From assembly GCF_030463535.1 (NCBI RefSeq), contig NC_132883.1, positions 32,033,873 through 32,097,872 of the forward strand: a DNA stretch of 64,000 nucleotides. Reading direction: 5' to 3'. Positions 1 through 15,129 of this stretch are shown here, one piece after another; position 1 is the first letter of the stretch, and each line of letters starts with the position of its first letter. The notes below the pieces were generated by a model. The model had not been told where the DNA came from and searched no databases. It saw only the letters and a list, made by a program, of their open reading frames with translations. Made by a program: the position numbers and the translations under genes. The stretch comes from Salminus brasiliensis. Taxonomy: Eukaryota > Chordata > Actinopteri > Characiformes > Bryconidae.

Positions 1-420
1 ACTGTGTTTGCATCTAGAACTCTGTCTGCATCTGGAACTCTGTGAACAATCACAGGACCCCATGACCCCAAGAGGCTTTCCATATCCAACTTTTTGTCAT
101 TGTCTGCATGTGGATCTCTGTCTGATTGACTCTATTTATATACAACTGTGTAACAGGTTAGTGAACATTCATTTTCTTTTCATGTATTGACTTTCTTTTT
201 TGTCTTATTGTTCTCAGGAACTCATGGCCCCCATTCTTATCCTGAAGGTGGACATGGCCAAAAAGAGGCTATCCCACTCCAACTGTATTTGTATGATTTG
301 GTTACTATTCATCTGCAACTGTGTAACATTCAGTTTCTTTTCATGTATAGACTTTTTATTTTGTCTTACTTCTTCTCAGGACCTCATGATCCTTAGAGGC
401 TATCCATCTCTCACTGCAGC
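1..420. repeat. Tandem repeat, about 163-bp unit, about 2.5 diverged copies
   Basis: A block containing a CAGGACCYCATGAYCC-like core followed by an AGAGGCT-TCC stretch recurs near 54, 218 and 379. Between copies lies a shared segment around CAACTGTGTAACA and TTTTCATGTAT. The spacing is about 160 bp and the copies are clearly diverged. Short ORFs across it are by-products of the repeat. No gene was recognised. Confidence 0.6.
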
Positions 421-544
421 GGGATGTCAGGGTAAGTGCATGGAGGATGTTAACAATAAGACATGTAATGCTCTTGCACCCTATATTCTAATTTACTGTG
501 TTGATGGAATACCTTGCCTCATCAATGCTGACAGAGGTTTCTAA

Positions 545-910
545 AAGGATACTCACAACAGGAAAATCTTTTTCTGGCTAAAGGCAAGAGCATTTGTCAT
601 AATATATTAATTGACAATTGTTTGCATAACAATTATGAATTACTTCAGTTCAAAACATATCAATTCACTTAAGGAGTAAAGAAGGAACACACATTTACTT
701 AAGTCACTATGGTAAATTTATCTTTACCCTTTATCACGTATTTGTTACATCCTTTCTGTAATCTTCTCATCCTGAACTGAAATTAGATCTTATATTAAAT
801 TAGATGGATAACATCTAAAGTAAGCTTTGAAATACTTGGAAGTCGACTCAGAGGGAAGGTGGGATGAGAAAAAACATACATCAAAGCACAAATTATGAGA
901 ACTGGATGTA
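545..910. other. No recognisable gene
   Basis: AT-rich unique-looking DNA between the tandem repeat and the first Tc1 element. No splice-bounded coding segment or known repeat was recognised. Confidence 0.5.
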
Positions 911-2286
911 CAGTGAGCCAAAAAAAGTATTTAGTCAGCCACTGATTGTGCAAGTTCTCCTACTTAGAAAGATGAGAGAGGTCTGTAATTTTCATCATAG
1001 GTACATTTCAACTATGAGAGACAAAATGAGAAAAACAAATCCAGGAAATCACATTGTAGGATTTTTAAAGAATTTATTTGTAAATAATAAAAGTTCAATT
1101 CAATACTTTGTAACATAACTGTTGTTGGCAATGACAGAGATCAAACATTTCCTGTAAGTCTTCACTAGGTTTGCACACACTGTAGCTGGTATTTTAGCCC
1201 ATTTCTCCAAGCAGATCTCCTCTAGAGCAGTGATATTTTAGGGCTGTTGCTGGGCAACATGGAATTTCAACTCCCTCCACAATTTTTTATGGGGTTTAGG
1301 TCTGGAGACTGGCTAGGCCACTCCAAAACCTTGAAATGCTTTTAACAGAGCCACTCCTTCATTGCCCGAGCTGTGTGTTTGGGATCATTGTCATGCTGGA
1401 AGACCCAGCCATGTTCCATTTTCAATGCTCCCTGATGGAAGGAGGTTTTGGCCTAAAATCTCACAATACATGGCCCCATTCATTCTTCCCTTAACACAGA
1501 TCAGTCGTCCTGTCCCTTTTGCAGAAAAACAGCCCCAAAGCATGATCCACCCCCATGCTTCACAGTAGGTATGGTGTTCTTGGGATGCAACTCAGCAATC
1601 TTTTTCCTCCAAACACGACGAGTTGAGTTTTTACCAAAAAGTTGGCTTCATCTGACCACATGATATTCTCCCAATCCTCTTCTGGATCATCCATATGCTC
1701 TTTGGCAAATGTCAGACGGGCCTGGACATGTGCTAGCTTAAGCAGGGGGACACGCCTAGCACTGCAGGATTTGAGTCCCTCTTGGTGTATTGTGTTACTG
1801 ATGGTAGCCTTTGTTACTTTGGTCCCAGCTCTCTGCAGGTCATTCATCGGGTCCCTTCATGTAGTTCTGGGATTTTTGTTCACCGTTCCCATGATCATTT
1901 TGACCCCACGAGATGAGATCTTGCGTGGGGCCCCAGATCGAGGGAGATTAGCAATGGTCTTGTATGTCTTCCATTTTCTTACAATTGCTCCCACAGTTGA
2001 TTTATTCACACCAACCTGCTTGCCAATTGTAGATTCACTCTTCCCAGCCTGGTGCAGGTCTACAATTTTCTTCCTGGTGTCCTTCGAAAGCTCTTTGGTC
2101 TTGGCCATGGTTAAGTTTGGAGACTGTTTGAGGCTGTGGACAGGTTTATAAAATAAATTCTTTAAAAATCCTACAGTGTGATTTCCTGGATACTCTTATA
2201 GTTAAGGTGTACCCATGATGATAATTACAGACTCATCTTTCTAATTAGGAGAACTTGCACAATCAGTGGCTGACTAAATACCACTG
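911..2286 (-). mobile_element. Tc1/mariner element, family E, inactive
   Basis: The ends read CAGTGAGCCAAAAAAAGTAT at the left and the inverted match ending at 2286 on the right. TA dinucleotides flank both sides (909-910 and 2287-2288). The terminal repeats are over 100 bp and include the segment AAGATGAGAGAGGTCTGTAA. It is 1,376 bp long and the same family as the element at 60552-61972, whose ends it closely matches. The transposase inside is broken. Confidence 0.9.
1100..2108 (-). pseudogene. Broken Tc1 transposase
   Basis: The start [14 protein letters not shown] and an N-terminal paired-like helix-turn-helix region read openly from 2108 to 1857. A second frame from 1847 to 1560 carries the WSDE block that contains the first catalytic aspartate. 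Further downstream the frame is interrupted again. In the last catalytic block, around 1285-1300, the usual NPIEN reads NPIKN, so the third acidic residue of the DDE triad is replaced by lysine. A tail resembling [11 protein letters not shown] ends at 1100. Frameshifts and loss of the catalytic glutamate both argue it is dead. Confidence 0.85.
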
Positions 2287-4167
<1,881 letters not shown>

Positions 4168-4226
4168 AGGCAGTAGAGATGCCACCATTATTTGCAGTAG
4201 CCCTTAACCCCTTCAAGGAGAGAGAA

Positions 4227-4318
4227 TAATGGATTCTGTGCAAAACAGCACAATATGTAAAGAGTTGCTTCAGTAAGCAACTCTTTACATATTGTGCTGT
4301 TTTGCACAGAATCCATTA
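4227..4318. repeat. Perfect palindrome, 44-bp arms with 4-bp loop
   Basis: Arm 4227-4270 is exactly reverse-complementary to arm 4275-4318, around the loop CAGT. It lies just downstream of the LRRTM-like fragment. No target-site duplication or transposon end was recognised. Confidence 0.95.
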
Positions 4319-4419
4319 CCAACCACAGAACTGATTCTTCAAACCACATGTCATATTTCGCAAAAGCCCCAACAGTCACAACCACAGCAACCACAACTAC
4401 AACCAGACAAGCTTGATGT

Positions 4420-5634
4420 TAATTAATTAATTTCTATTCTGTTCTTAGCCCTTAAGAGACCACAAGGAAAGATCAGGTGCTCTGCAGTAATACAAGGTCA
4501 GGCTTGATAAATTAAGTTCTTTGCTATATGCTTCTGTGTTGGAATTACTGACCTTCATCCTGTGTTTTGCCATGGTGATAAACAGAAAAGCACTGGCATT
4601 CTGAAGCATTTCACTTACTATTTATATAGAGCTGCTGTTGCTGTGTCCTTACCCATCTGTTCATTATTTCTATTAGGATTTCTAAGAGTTTATTTATGCT
4701 CTCTATGGTTGGTGAACTTTGTGAGAATGTTAAGAAGCACACCAAACGTTTGAGCCTTCACACAAAGGAGAAGTCCTGATGGCAGATCTCACAGCTGTGT
4801 TGGTGTGGAGGGACCAGATGAGGTTATCAGTGAGGTGGAACTTGACACTGCAGACTTTGTCCAGTTCAGCTCTGTTGATATACAGTGAGCATATTCAATT
4901 ACATTTAATTACAAATATAATTTCTGAATGTGAATGAACCATTCCCAGATCCCATAAAATTCTGTGGTTAAATGTAGCCAGTAGCTAACATTATAACATG
5001 GTATTTAGTATAATGATGGTAAACGAGGACAGTTCAAACAGTTCATTGTAATCCTTAAGTGTTTTCAGCATAAACATTATTTGATTACTTTGAGTAAAAA
5101 CATATATATATAATGATCTATGCCCAGGGGCTAGTTTAACAGTACAAGCCCCACAGTGTAACTGCTGTGCCATTTAAGGTGGATCAGAAAATGTGAATAA
5201 AAAAGCCTCAGGTTCCTCTCAATCAAATATTATGCAATACAGTACTGTGTTAACACAGGCAAGGAGAGGGAGGGAAGTTGACAGACACCACTACTGTAGG
5301 ACATTCTAAGATAACTTTTGTTTAATAATATGTCTCTGTTGGAGGTTGATGAAGTCATATAAATTTATGTATGTCTGTTGCTACTGTAAAGATTCATGAC
5401 AAACTAATATTTATTCATTAATCATTGTGTCAAAACTTCATAAGCAGCGCTTTTGGGAAGCAGTGTAATTCAGGTTTGCTGCTTGAGTTGCTGCACACTG
5501 ATTTCTAATCTGGAGAATGTTTAACACTCTATAATGTGAGCTCTGGGTGGATTTGCCAAAACACAGACTTGTTAATCCTGGCCTGCTTATCAATAACAGT
5601 TCCACTATCAGCGAACTGGTAATATACCTATGTA
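4420..5634. other. No firm feature
   Basis: Mostly AT-rich sequence. A short open stretch at 4562-4753 is hydrophobic and could be a decayed membrane segment of the LRRTM-like gene, but no family motif confirms this. Nothing else was recognised. Confidence 0.35.
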
Positions 5635-6490
5635 CAGTTGTGGTTGGAAGTTTATATTCACTTATTATTTTAAAATATTCTAGTAGCCAGCACACACCCA
5701 AACTGCACTGTTCCCCAAAACACATAGAACAGAGAGCATTCCAGTCAAACTTTATCACAGTGAATGAAGAGAACATATCTTTACTGATATTTAAAACTTC
5801 TCAAGTGTCTTTTGGTTTCCCCTGGAAATTCATCAAATAATGTTAATGTTGAATATAGTAAGAATATTAATGAACTGTTAGATTACAAACTTACCCTCAC
5901 TATCATTACAACCAGTATAAGTACTGCCCACTGTGGCAGTCATCAGATACAAGGCCTTCAAACCACAGCACGCTGTCCATGGTGCTGAACACACAGGACC
6001 ACTGAGGACCACAAATCATCCTCCATTGAGGAGGAGTGGGCAAATCACACCTGGTTTGCAAGCAGTTGTTTCGCAACTACATCATACTGGGATTCAATTC
6101 ATGACTTTGAATTCACCACACCAAAACATTCTTTTGTGCTTTGTATCATTATCCTGCTGCATAACCCAACTGCACTTGAGATTTAGGTCACAAACTGATG
6201 GGCAGATATTCTCCTTCAGGGTTTTCTGATAGACAGCAGAATCATGGTTCCATCAGTTACACACGTGGACAAAATTGTTGGTACCCCTCGGTTAAATAAA
6301 TAAATAAATATGTCAAAAAGTCTCACCCATCAGTCCAAAGAATTATCCCAAAAGATGTTTTCTAGCAAATGCCAGTTGAGTCCATTTTGTTTTGGTCAGC
6401 AGTGTCTTTCTTTTTGTGGAATCATTGAACTTCATTGAGGGCTGTAGTTTTTTAGATGTTTGTCTTGGTTCTTTTGTGACCTTCTGGATA
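5635..6490 (-). mobile_element. Fossil Tc1-type fragments (composite)
   Basis: At 5635, after a TA, the sequence CAGTTGTGGTTGGAAGTTTA resembles a Sleeping Beauty-type terminal repeat. From about 6060 to 6490 the sequence follows the reverse complement of a Tc1-like transposase (a segment running ATCATTATCCTGCTGCATAA, then TCATGGTTCCATCA, then CATCAGTCCAAAGAAT). At about 6270 another family's end (GGACAAAATTGTTGGTACCC) is embedded. There is no long frame. This is a mosaic of dead copies. Confidence 0.55.
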
Positions 6491-7130
6491 AGTCATTGCT
6501 GACATTGAAACCAATTGTCAGTTAAATGTGGCAATTACTTTATCATATTGGTAAGTTTTTAATACATTTTTATTTTCAATAAATAAAGAAATCTGTATTG
6601 TGCGTTTACTAATTCTGTGTGTCATTCTTATATTTATATCAGTTGAATGATCCGAACCATTAAAATGAATGAATGTAAAAAGATGACAAATACTCAATGA
6701 ATGTAAACATCTAAACACAGTAACAACTGCTGCAGACTTTTTACTCCCTATTCAGGCTTTGTTTGGAAACCTCTCAGTAGAAAGCTACCACCCACCATTA
6801 GTAATCACTTTTTGTTTGGGACTTTATCGTTTTTCCCTATTTTCCTTTCATTTCTTTATCATCATGGCTGACCTGTGCAAGCTCCTTAAAATACAATGAC
6901 TGCATACCTCTGCATCCATCTGCCTAGGTTTTCTGAATATAGTGAAGGACACATGGGAGCAACAACCATCCCTGCACAGGCTAGTTATTGAGTATGTTCA
7001 ACATAAGCAAAATCACACTGACCATGACCAGGCTGTAGTCAAGGAGGAGAAAAGCAGGAGGTAGTACGAAATGCTCAGGTTAGGGGTCATTCTAATAATC
7101 CCTGGTCCTGCCCCATCATTTGCATGACCA
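6491..7130. other. No recognisable gene
   Basis: AT-rich sequence without a recognised coding segment or repeat. Confidence 0.4.
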
Positions 7131-7340
7131 AGTCAGATGGCTGTGGGTGATTCTGCAATAGCTCAATTTGTCTTCAAGCTCGACTTCACCAAAGGTATTT
7201 GGCAGGTGGCCCAGGCCCCCAAAGCTACAGGCAACTGTCATTACAGAGTTTGTCCATTCAGTCTTAATGGGACTGAGTATGCTCCTGCTCCTTTGAGCCT
7301 TTCTGGGGTTAACTTACTATTATGGAAGGTTCATCCCTAG
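7131..7340 (+). pseudogene. Possible Ty3/gypsy reverse-transcriptase fragment
   Basis: A short frame contains FKLDFTKGIWQV, which resembles the KLDLTKGYWQVPL motif of Ty3/gypsy-type reverse transcriptases. It is followed by a diverged continuation (CPFSLNGTEYAP). No catalytic YVDD box, flanking LTR or longer frame is visible. The call rests on this one motif, so it is tentative. Confidence 0.45.
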
Positions 7341-7449
7341 CTTCTTCTCAATTTTTTCACCCCAGTCAAAGCAGTCCTGGCCCAACAGGATGCTGACCCC
7401 TGCTAAACAGTAATATGCTGAATTGTTGGTCATAAATTGGGCCATTGAG

Positions 7450-7610
7450 AAGCTCATTTGGAGAGTCTTCAGATCCTTTCACGTTTTCACATTTTGTTAT
7501 GCCACTATTTCCACCATCATTCTGCACTTAATGGCCCATAATAACAAAGTGAAAACAGAATTTCTTTTTTTTTTTTTGCAAATGTATCGACAAGGAAAAA
7601 AAATATTGCA
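7450..7610. mobile_element. Decayed Tc1-type terminal repeat
   Basis: The run TTCAGATCCTTTCACGTTTT, followed by CATTTTGTTATG, GGCCCATAATAACAAAGTGA and a T-rich stretch before GCAAATGTAT, has the order of a common fish Tc1 end. No partner end is nearby. Confidence 0.5.
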
Positions 7611-8121
7611 TGGACATAAGTATAAGTATTTCTTCTTGTTTTTTGTTCCTTTGTTTAGGTAAACATTACTGTTCTAATAAATAAATGTTATTGTATATAT
7701 TATAAAAAGTGGAACAGGGTTGAAGTTGGTTTTAAGTGCTTTTGTGGTTTGAATTCATGTAAAATACTGCTTTTGTTCATTTAATCATTTTTGTGTCTTG
7801 TGTTACAAATTCCAAAACTCTCAATTTCCAGGTTTATGAGGGGGAGTGATTAAAAGGCTCCACAGTAATGTACCCTTCAAATGTACATTGTAATGTTACA
7901 AAGTTGTAAAGTTCCTGAAGACCATTCCACAGAGGAAAGTTCCAAGCAAGTTCAAAAATAAATGGATTAATATGGAGCATCTGAACTAAATCATAATTTA
8001 AAATAATTATATAAGTAATTATAATTACCATAATTATCACCAAACAAAGATGTTATAACTGTCATAACTGTCCATAACTGTGTCATCTTACCAATCAGCA
8101 CTTGGTAGCAGTAATGGTTAA
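7611..8121. other. No recognisable gene
   Basis: AT-rich DNA. Nothing was recognised. Confidence 0.4.
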
Positions 8122-8243
8122 CAGTGCCCTCCATAATTATTGGCACCCCTGGTTAAGATGTGTTCTTTAGCTTCTAATAAATTGAGTTTTTATCTAAATA
8201 ATATAGGACCACGATGGAAAAAAGAGTAAAATCCAACCTTGCA
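8122..8243. mobile_element. Solo terminal repeat of Tc1 family D
   Basis: Starts CAGTGCCCTCCATAATTATT and runs about 120 bp. It is almost identical to the reverse complement of the right end of the element at 50235-51819. The rest of the element is absent and the outer dinucleotide is AA rather than TA, so this is a truncated end. Confidence 0.85.
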
Positions 8244-8730
8244 ATTCAAGTGAAAGGTTGCTAAAACACACAGCATCCAAAACACACTGGCTTTTAGCCT
8301 CATCCAACATTGCTACCGTAGTGTACCGTAGCGACCTCGTCCGACATTGCTACTGTGGTGGTAGTGTGCAAACCAAAGGCCTCGTCCAGCATCGCTGCCA
8401 CTGCCATTTGGTGAAAGTGTGCATAGACATAGTCATTTAGGCAGAAATATGCTGCAAGAACATACTCACTCTCGTAAATACAAGCCATCAGAATGACACT
8501 ACAAACTAATTATTCTAGTAGCAAATTGCCATCTGCCACAAAGGATTTGTTAAAATGCCATTATCTAACACAGACTACATTACACTTGCAGTGTGTGTTT
8601 TTTAGCTGAGTGTGTGTAAACATAGTATGCAAAAAGACATCCAGTTCATGTATTTGAATTGTGCCAAATTCTTATTACCACTTTGACAGTACTTGTTCAT
8701 TGTTCATGTGAGTAAGGTGTGTATGATTCT
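8244..8730. other. Short local duplications, no gene
   Basis: A CTCGTCCRRCATYGCTRC-like phrase recurs two to three times near 8298-8400, suggesting a small diverged tandem repeat. Nothing else was recognised. Confidence 0.35.
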
Positions 8731-8734
8731 GAAA

Positions 8735-9309
8735 GCACATAATGCTGCCTTCAAGGCTGGGAACAAAGTTGCTTTAAGATTTGCTAGAGCCAACTCAAAT
8801 TGGAGCATGAGAGCACCAAAGTGTGTTTATTGACAGAAAATCCAGAGTCACTTCACCAGCGCAAAAGACCACAGGCGCATGTCGCAAGGCTTCCAATCCA
8901 TCACAGACTACAGGTCACTGGAAAGCTTTGAGGTGGATGTGGAAAGGAGGACTCTGAGCAAACGTACTGCCATTCTGGAGAACACTTCCCACCCCCTCCA
9001 TGATCTACTGGTCAAGCAGCGGAGCACTTTCAGTAACAGGCTCCTTCAGCTCCGCTGCAGCAAGGAACGGTACAGGAGATCATTTCTCCCAACAGTGATC
9101 TCACTGTACAACGCCTTATCACTGTGCCGGGACATTATTGTGCACTGAGTGTACTAATAGAACAGTCCCACTGTTTCTCAATCGGACACTATTCTGTTCA
9201 TCACTATGTACTGCCACACAGCTCTGTCATCTGCACTGCCACTTTAAAACTCTATTGTTTATCACTTATACTGTACTGATACCCCAGGATGCCTTACATC
9301 ACTACATTA
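8735..9309 (+). mobile_element. LINE fragment: internally deleted non-LTR element
   Basis: The first part (8735-8900) reads AFKAGNKVALRFARAN and then QKIQSHFTSAKDHRRMSQ, matching the linker ahead of the reverse-transcriptase domain in fish LINEs. It passes without the RT core to the C-terminal tail (8900-9150: TSHPLHDLLVKQRSTFSNRL, RYRRSFLPTVISLYN) and then a 3' untranslated region. One stop lies in the first part. The RT catalytic region is missing, so the copy is dead. Its 3' region resumes at 10907 after the Tc1 insertion. Confidence 0.7.
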
Positions 9310-10904
<1,595 letters not shown>

Positions 10905-10906
10905 TA

Positions 10907-11124
10907 TATTAATGTAGTTACTGCACTGTTACATTGCACATAATTCATTCTGTATATTACATTATATTAATGTAATTACTGCACTGCAGTCACTTTTTCT
11001 AGTACTTCTTATTATATAATTGGGTTATATTATGTATATTATAGCTGTATATATTAATATAGCTGTATTTATAGTCAGGTTTACTGTTTTCTATTTGCCA
11101 CTTCTTGCTACTATTTTAAGTGTA

Positions 11125-11166
<42 letters not shown>
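10907..11166 (+). mobile_element. LINE 3' region ending in a (TCTA)n tail
   Basis: AT-rich sequence with repeated TATATTA and TTACTGCACTG phrases continues the 3' untranslated region seen left of the Tc1 insertion. It ends in about ten TCTA repeats (11125-11166), a 3' tail typical of some fish non-LTR elements. The assignment rests on continuity with 9150-9309. Confidence 0.5.
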
Positions 11167-11169
11167 CTC

Positions 11170-12010
11170 CCACCACTCAGCAATCACAATTCTAACTTCC
11201 TCAACACACTTGACACCTACTTCAGCCGGTTTGAGGAAAATAACTTTACCACAACAACAAAGGCCCCCCTCAGTCTGGGCAATGAAGTACTTCATCTCGA
11301 CCATACTGACATCTGTCGGACCCTATAAAGGGTCAATTCGCAAAAAGCTGCAGGTTCTGACAATATACCAGGTTGTGTACCTAGGGGATGTGCTGACAAA
11401 CTAACACACATCCACGCTGACATCAATAACACTTACCTATGTTATTTGAAGCATGTTTCACCATGCTTCAAACTCATCCTCAATACCACTACCAACAAAG
11501 TGGTATTGTACTTACTCCCATCATGATGAAGTGGTTTAAAAGGTTGCTCAAAAAACACATCACATCTGGACTCCCTGGCACTCCAATGCTGTGGAGTCAG
11601 TGAGAAGCGCAAAGTTTCTGGTCGCGCACATCACAGACGACCTGACATGGACTACACACACAAACTTTTTTGTCAAGAGAACACAGCAGCGTCTTTATTT
11701 CCTGAGACGAATGAGGAGAGCAAACCTCCCACCTCCAATCCTCAAAACTTTCTACAAAGGCACTATTGAGAGCATCCTGACCAGCAGCCTCCCAGTGGCT
11801 GCTTCACCGCCTCTCCAGAGAGTGATGAGGACGGCAGAGAGAATCATCAGCTCCTCACTTACATCCATTCAAGATCTGTCACGCTGCCTCAGAGCCCTTA
11901 GGATAGTCAGAGACCCAACCCACCATGCCCATGGACTGACTCCTGCCCTCTGGCAAACGCTACAGCTGTTAAGACTGCTTTTGCAAAGTGCGGACCACAC
12001 TTGTTGAGGC
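11170..12010 (+). mobile_element. LINE reverse-transcriptase remnant
   Basis: The segment begins with a frame reading FLNTLDTYFSRFEENN (linker before RT) and then VNSQKAAGSDNIPG, an RT N-terminal motif. After a deletion it resumes with QQRLYFLRRMRRANLPPPIL, FYKGTIESILTS and MRTAERIISSSL, the same C-terminal RT blocks as in the LINE at 62105-63229. The FADD catalytic box is absent and the frame is interrupted several times. Dead copy. Confidence 0.8.
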
Positions 12011-12365
12011 AAGGAAGAAGAACTCGATAAATTTCAGCTGGAGTTCTGGGGGGCTTAGAGCGGATGGGACCCGAAGCCAGACACCCCCCTTGGCAGGTAG
12101 AGGTTGAATATAATTGGATTATCAGGAGGAGCAGGGGCGGTAGTGGGGTGCAAGTTTTTGTCACAAGAACGAGAAAGGAGAGGAATGGTAATGGAGGGGA
12201 GGAGTTTGGGCGTGGTCCTTCTCCCAAACTTTCAGTTATCACATAACTCCATTTTGCGGAGTGCAGACTACGCTAGCTTAGGCAAGTAAGGAGAAGTTGA
12301 GAAATGTTGGCTGGAGTTCTGGGGGGCTTCCAGCGGATGGGACCCAATGCCAGACCCCAAAAGTT
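11984..12365. repeat. Two-copy direct repeat, about 265-bp spacing
   Basis: The phrase CTGGAGTTCTGGGGGGCTT followed by AGCGGATGGGACCC occurs near 12038 and again near 12310. Similar sequence precedes each copy (GCGGA, a CTAGC/CTTG block, AGGCAAG). It looks like a diverged tandem duplication joined to the LINE end. Confidence 0.6.
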
Positions 12366-12833
12366 TCAGCTTACGGTTGCTCTAGCCTGTGGTCGTTGAG
12401 AATCACTGATTGTAAAGAATGGCCTGAGAAATGATTTGTAACTGCTAAGAGAGAGGATGTGAGGTGAATGTGTAACAATTGATGGGATATGGCGGATCCT
12501 GCTTCTGTGACAAAAGTGGGTCTGTTGGTGGGGTGTTCTGGGAAGCTTTATGAAGGGTTCGTCTGGACTGGGTTGAGATTTAAGTTTAAATGTAAATAGG
12601 GGTAGATGGTAGCTGAGTAGTCACCGGAACAGAGTCTCTGTAGGTAGTGCAATAGAATGTCTGAAGTGACGGGTGGTCGTTGAGGTGGAAGATAAAGTTC
12701 TGACTTTTGAATAAAGAATGAAGTAAACTGGTTAAGAATTTGTGAAATTGATGGCATCTAAATACTCTTTCAAGGTGGGAATCGGATTAAATGTGAGCTG
12801 GCTGATGTAATGAAGACTGTAGTTATGAAGAGG

Positions 12834-14222
12834 TGTCACGGTTTGTCACAAGACAGAGGTGGACATACTCGCAGGATAATATTTTAATGCAAGACAAAAA
12901 AACAAACAAAACAAGCAAAGCTTACCAAATAAACATCCCATAAACAGGCCAAATCTACAAACCGTGAACTGATGTGGACGTGAATGCAACAACAGGAATA
13001 TTTTCGCATGCACACACTACACACAATACTAGACAAGGGACACCTGAAACAAAGGGGTACTTATACAGACGCTAACAAGGGAACCACAAGGAACACCTGG
13101 GACTAACAAGGGGGTGCGGCCATAGAGGAGACACAGGTGGAATCACTAATAGACAGGCTTGGCTAGGGCAGACAAGACACAAACAGAGTCATGTGCTTGG
13201 GAGCACATGGCAAAACCAAACAAAGGCAGACATGACAACAGGGGCAGGCATGACAGGGGACCAGAACAGGGACCGACATCGGTACAATAATAAAGTTAGG
13301 CCCAGGACTGGCAAAAGGCTGAGGTGCAGTCTGAGGGGCCAGCCTGGGCACAGTTCTTGATACAGGCTGTGGTGCATGATCTGAAATGAATGAGACCATA
13401 GGCACAGACTCAGGGGCATACGGCCTAGGAGCCAGCACAGAGTCAGGGGCGCACTAGAGCAGACAACCTGGGAGCTGGGAACTGGAGCAGACGCTGCGGG
13501 CATCGCTGGCACTGGAGCAGACGACCTGGGAGCCGGCACTGGAGCAGATGCGGCAGGTGCCGCTGGCACTGGAGCAGATAACCTGGGAGCTGGCACTGGA
13601 GCAGACGTGGAGGGCATCGCTGGCACTAGAGCAGACTCGGCAGGCGCCGCTGGCACTGGAGCAGACGTGGAGGGCTTTGTCATTGCAGGGACCGATGCGG
13701 AAGGCGTCGTCATCACAGGGACCGACACGGAAGGCGCTGTCATCGCAGGAACGGGGGCGGCAGGCACCGCCTTTACAGGAACAGCTGGCACTCATTCCAC
13801 AGAGGGAAACCTTCATATGAGGGAGAGACCCGGGAACCCCGCCGTCACCGTCTCCTCCGGCTTCGGGTGGAGGAAGGCTCCTTCTCCTTTCATACATACC
13901 CAACGGGGAGTCCCAGAAGGGGGGTCCCTCTCAGGGCACATCTGGCCCAAGGATTATCTGCTACGTCCATCTTCTTTGGTCTGGTCTTCTGTCATGGTTT
14001 GTCACGAGACAGAGGCGGACGTACTCGCAGGATAATTTTTTAATGCAAGACAAGAAAAACTGAAACAAAACAAGCAAGCATACACGCATGCACGCACAAC
14101 CACACACAATACCAGACAAGGGACGACTGGCATGGCTTAGACAGGTGTGGCAGAGTCATGTGCTTGGGAGCACATGGCAAAACCAAACAAAGGCAGACAT
14201 GACAACAGGGGCAAGCATCACA
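12834..14222 (-). mobile_element. Miniature non-autonomous LTR retrotransposon
   Basis: Two direct repeats begin TGTCAYGGTTTGTCAC: 12834-13255 (422 bp, ends CATGACA) and 13990-14222 (233 bp, ends CATCACA). The right copy has two internal deletions relative to the left, but both ends align. GAGG directly precedes the left copy (12830-12833) and directly follows the right copy (14223-14226), a 4-bp target duplication. On the minus strand the LTR shows a TATA-like TGTATAAGTA and an ATTAAA near its 3' end, so transcription was probably minus. The internal part is only 734 bp with no gag or pol, so it needs proteins in trans. Confidence 0.75.
13450..13800. repeat. GC-rich minisatellite inside the LTR element
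   Basis: Units of about 30-60 bp built on GGCACTGGAGCAGAC plus GTGGAGGGC or a related ending are repeated more than eight times. The minus strand reads as a long run of Ala-Pro-Val-Pro-Ala units and the plus strand reads repetitively too. This explains the open frames on both strands without any need for a protein. The base composition is far higher in GC than the surroundings. Confidence 0.85.
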
Positions 14223-14229
14223 GAGGTTG

Positions 14230-14430
14230 TTCAAGGGGAAGGCAGTGTTGCAAAGTTAGAGACAGAGGAGCTGTTTGGAATGGATAGGAGGTTGAAGGTC
14301 CCATGGTCTTTTCACTTGAGAGGGAAATCCCAAGGTGCTGGAAGCTGTGAAATTCACCAAATTTTGCAAATACCTTCATCGTCCTCAAACGTTGCTATGT
14401 TGTTGTGAAGGTGTAAAAATACATAGTTTT
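14230..14430. other. No recognisable gene
   Basis: Short stretch after the LTR element. No family was recognised. Confidence 0.3.
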
Positions 14431-14529
14431 ATCGGCCCTGGTCAAGAGTTTTAAAAATCAATGAGCATTTTGTAATAATTGTAATAATAATAATAATTAT
14501 TATTATCATTACCATTATCATAATAATAT

Positions 14530-14910
14530 CAACATAATGGCACTTTTATTAAAGATTTATGCGTCCTGTGTCAGATTATATTCATAAAGTGCCAGCGCAA
14601 AACTGTATTTCCCAGCAACACTTGTTTTAGTACAGGCATTACAACTAAAATGCCTGAAATCCAATGAGTTTGTGTATTTGCCAGTAGCTGAAAGCTGTAT
14701 ATTTTCCTTCATAATGCCACTTTTATTAAACATCTATGTGTCCTGATTAAGATTATATTAAAAGAGTGGCTGTACAACTGTATTTCTCGGCCACACTAGT
14801 CTGAGGGTAGACACTGTCATCATATTGTGAGAAACTCACAGCTTTTTGGTGTGCCAGTGGTGCCAGTGGTAGAATGTTATATTTTCATTCATAATGTCAA
14901 ATTTCTTAAA
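14530..14910. repeat. Diverged tandem repeat, about 175-bp unit
   Basis: CATAATGSCACTTTTATTAAA followed by RTCCTG, AGATTATATT and CTGTATTTC recurs near 14534 and 14710, with a third partial copy near 14890. No protein coding was seen. Confidence 0.6.
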
Positions 14911-15129
14911 GCTTCGCATTGTGGTTAGGATGCCAGGGGGCTTCAAGTATGCCTACGATGTTAGCCATGGCCGTGTATATATATGAGTGTAGGAGGGAGT
15001 TAAATATCTCTAAGAATCAGAAAAAGTTGTTAATAAGCATTAATACAGTACATAAACATTTATTATTTATCAAGACTACAAAATTGCCTTATTAGCCTCT
15101 ATGGCCAAATCAACTCCTTTCAGTTTTAG

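Noticed and set aside
5438-5840. Overlapping frames on both strands of about 100 aa
   Set aside because: They are AT-rich and motif-free. The region overlaps a fossil transposon end.
13450-13800. CRISPR-like array
   Set aside because: The units are variable minisatellite repeats without unique spacers of constant size, in a vertebrate genome.
13189-13903. Long Pro/Ala/Val-rich frames on the minus strand and matching frames on the plus strand
   Set aside because: They follow from the GC-rich minisatellite. Open frames exist on both strands and change unit by unit, with no domain.
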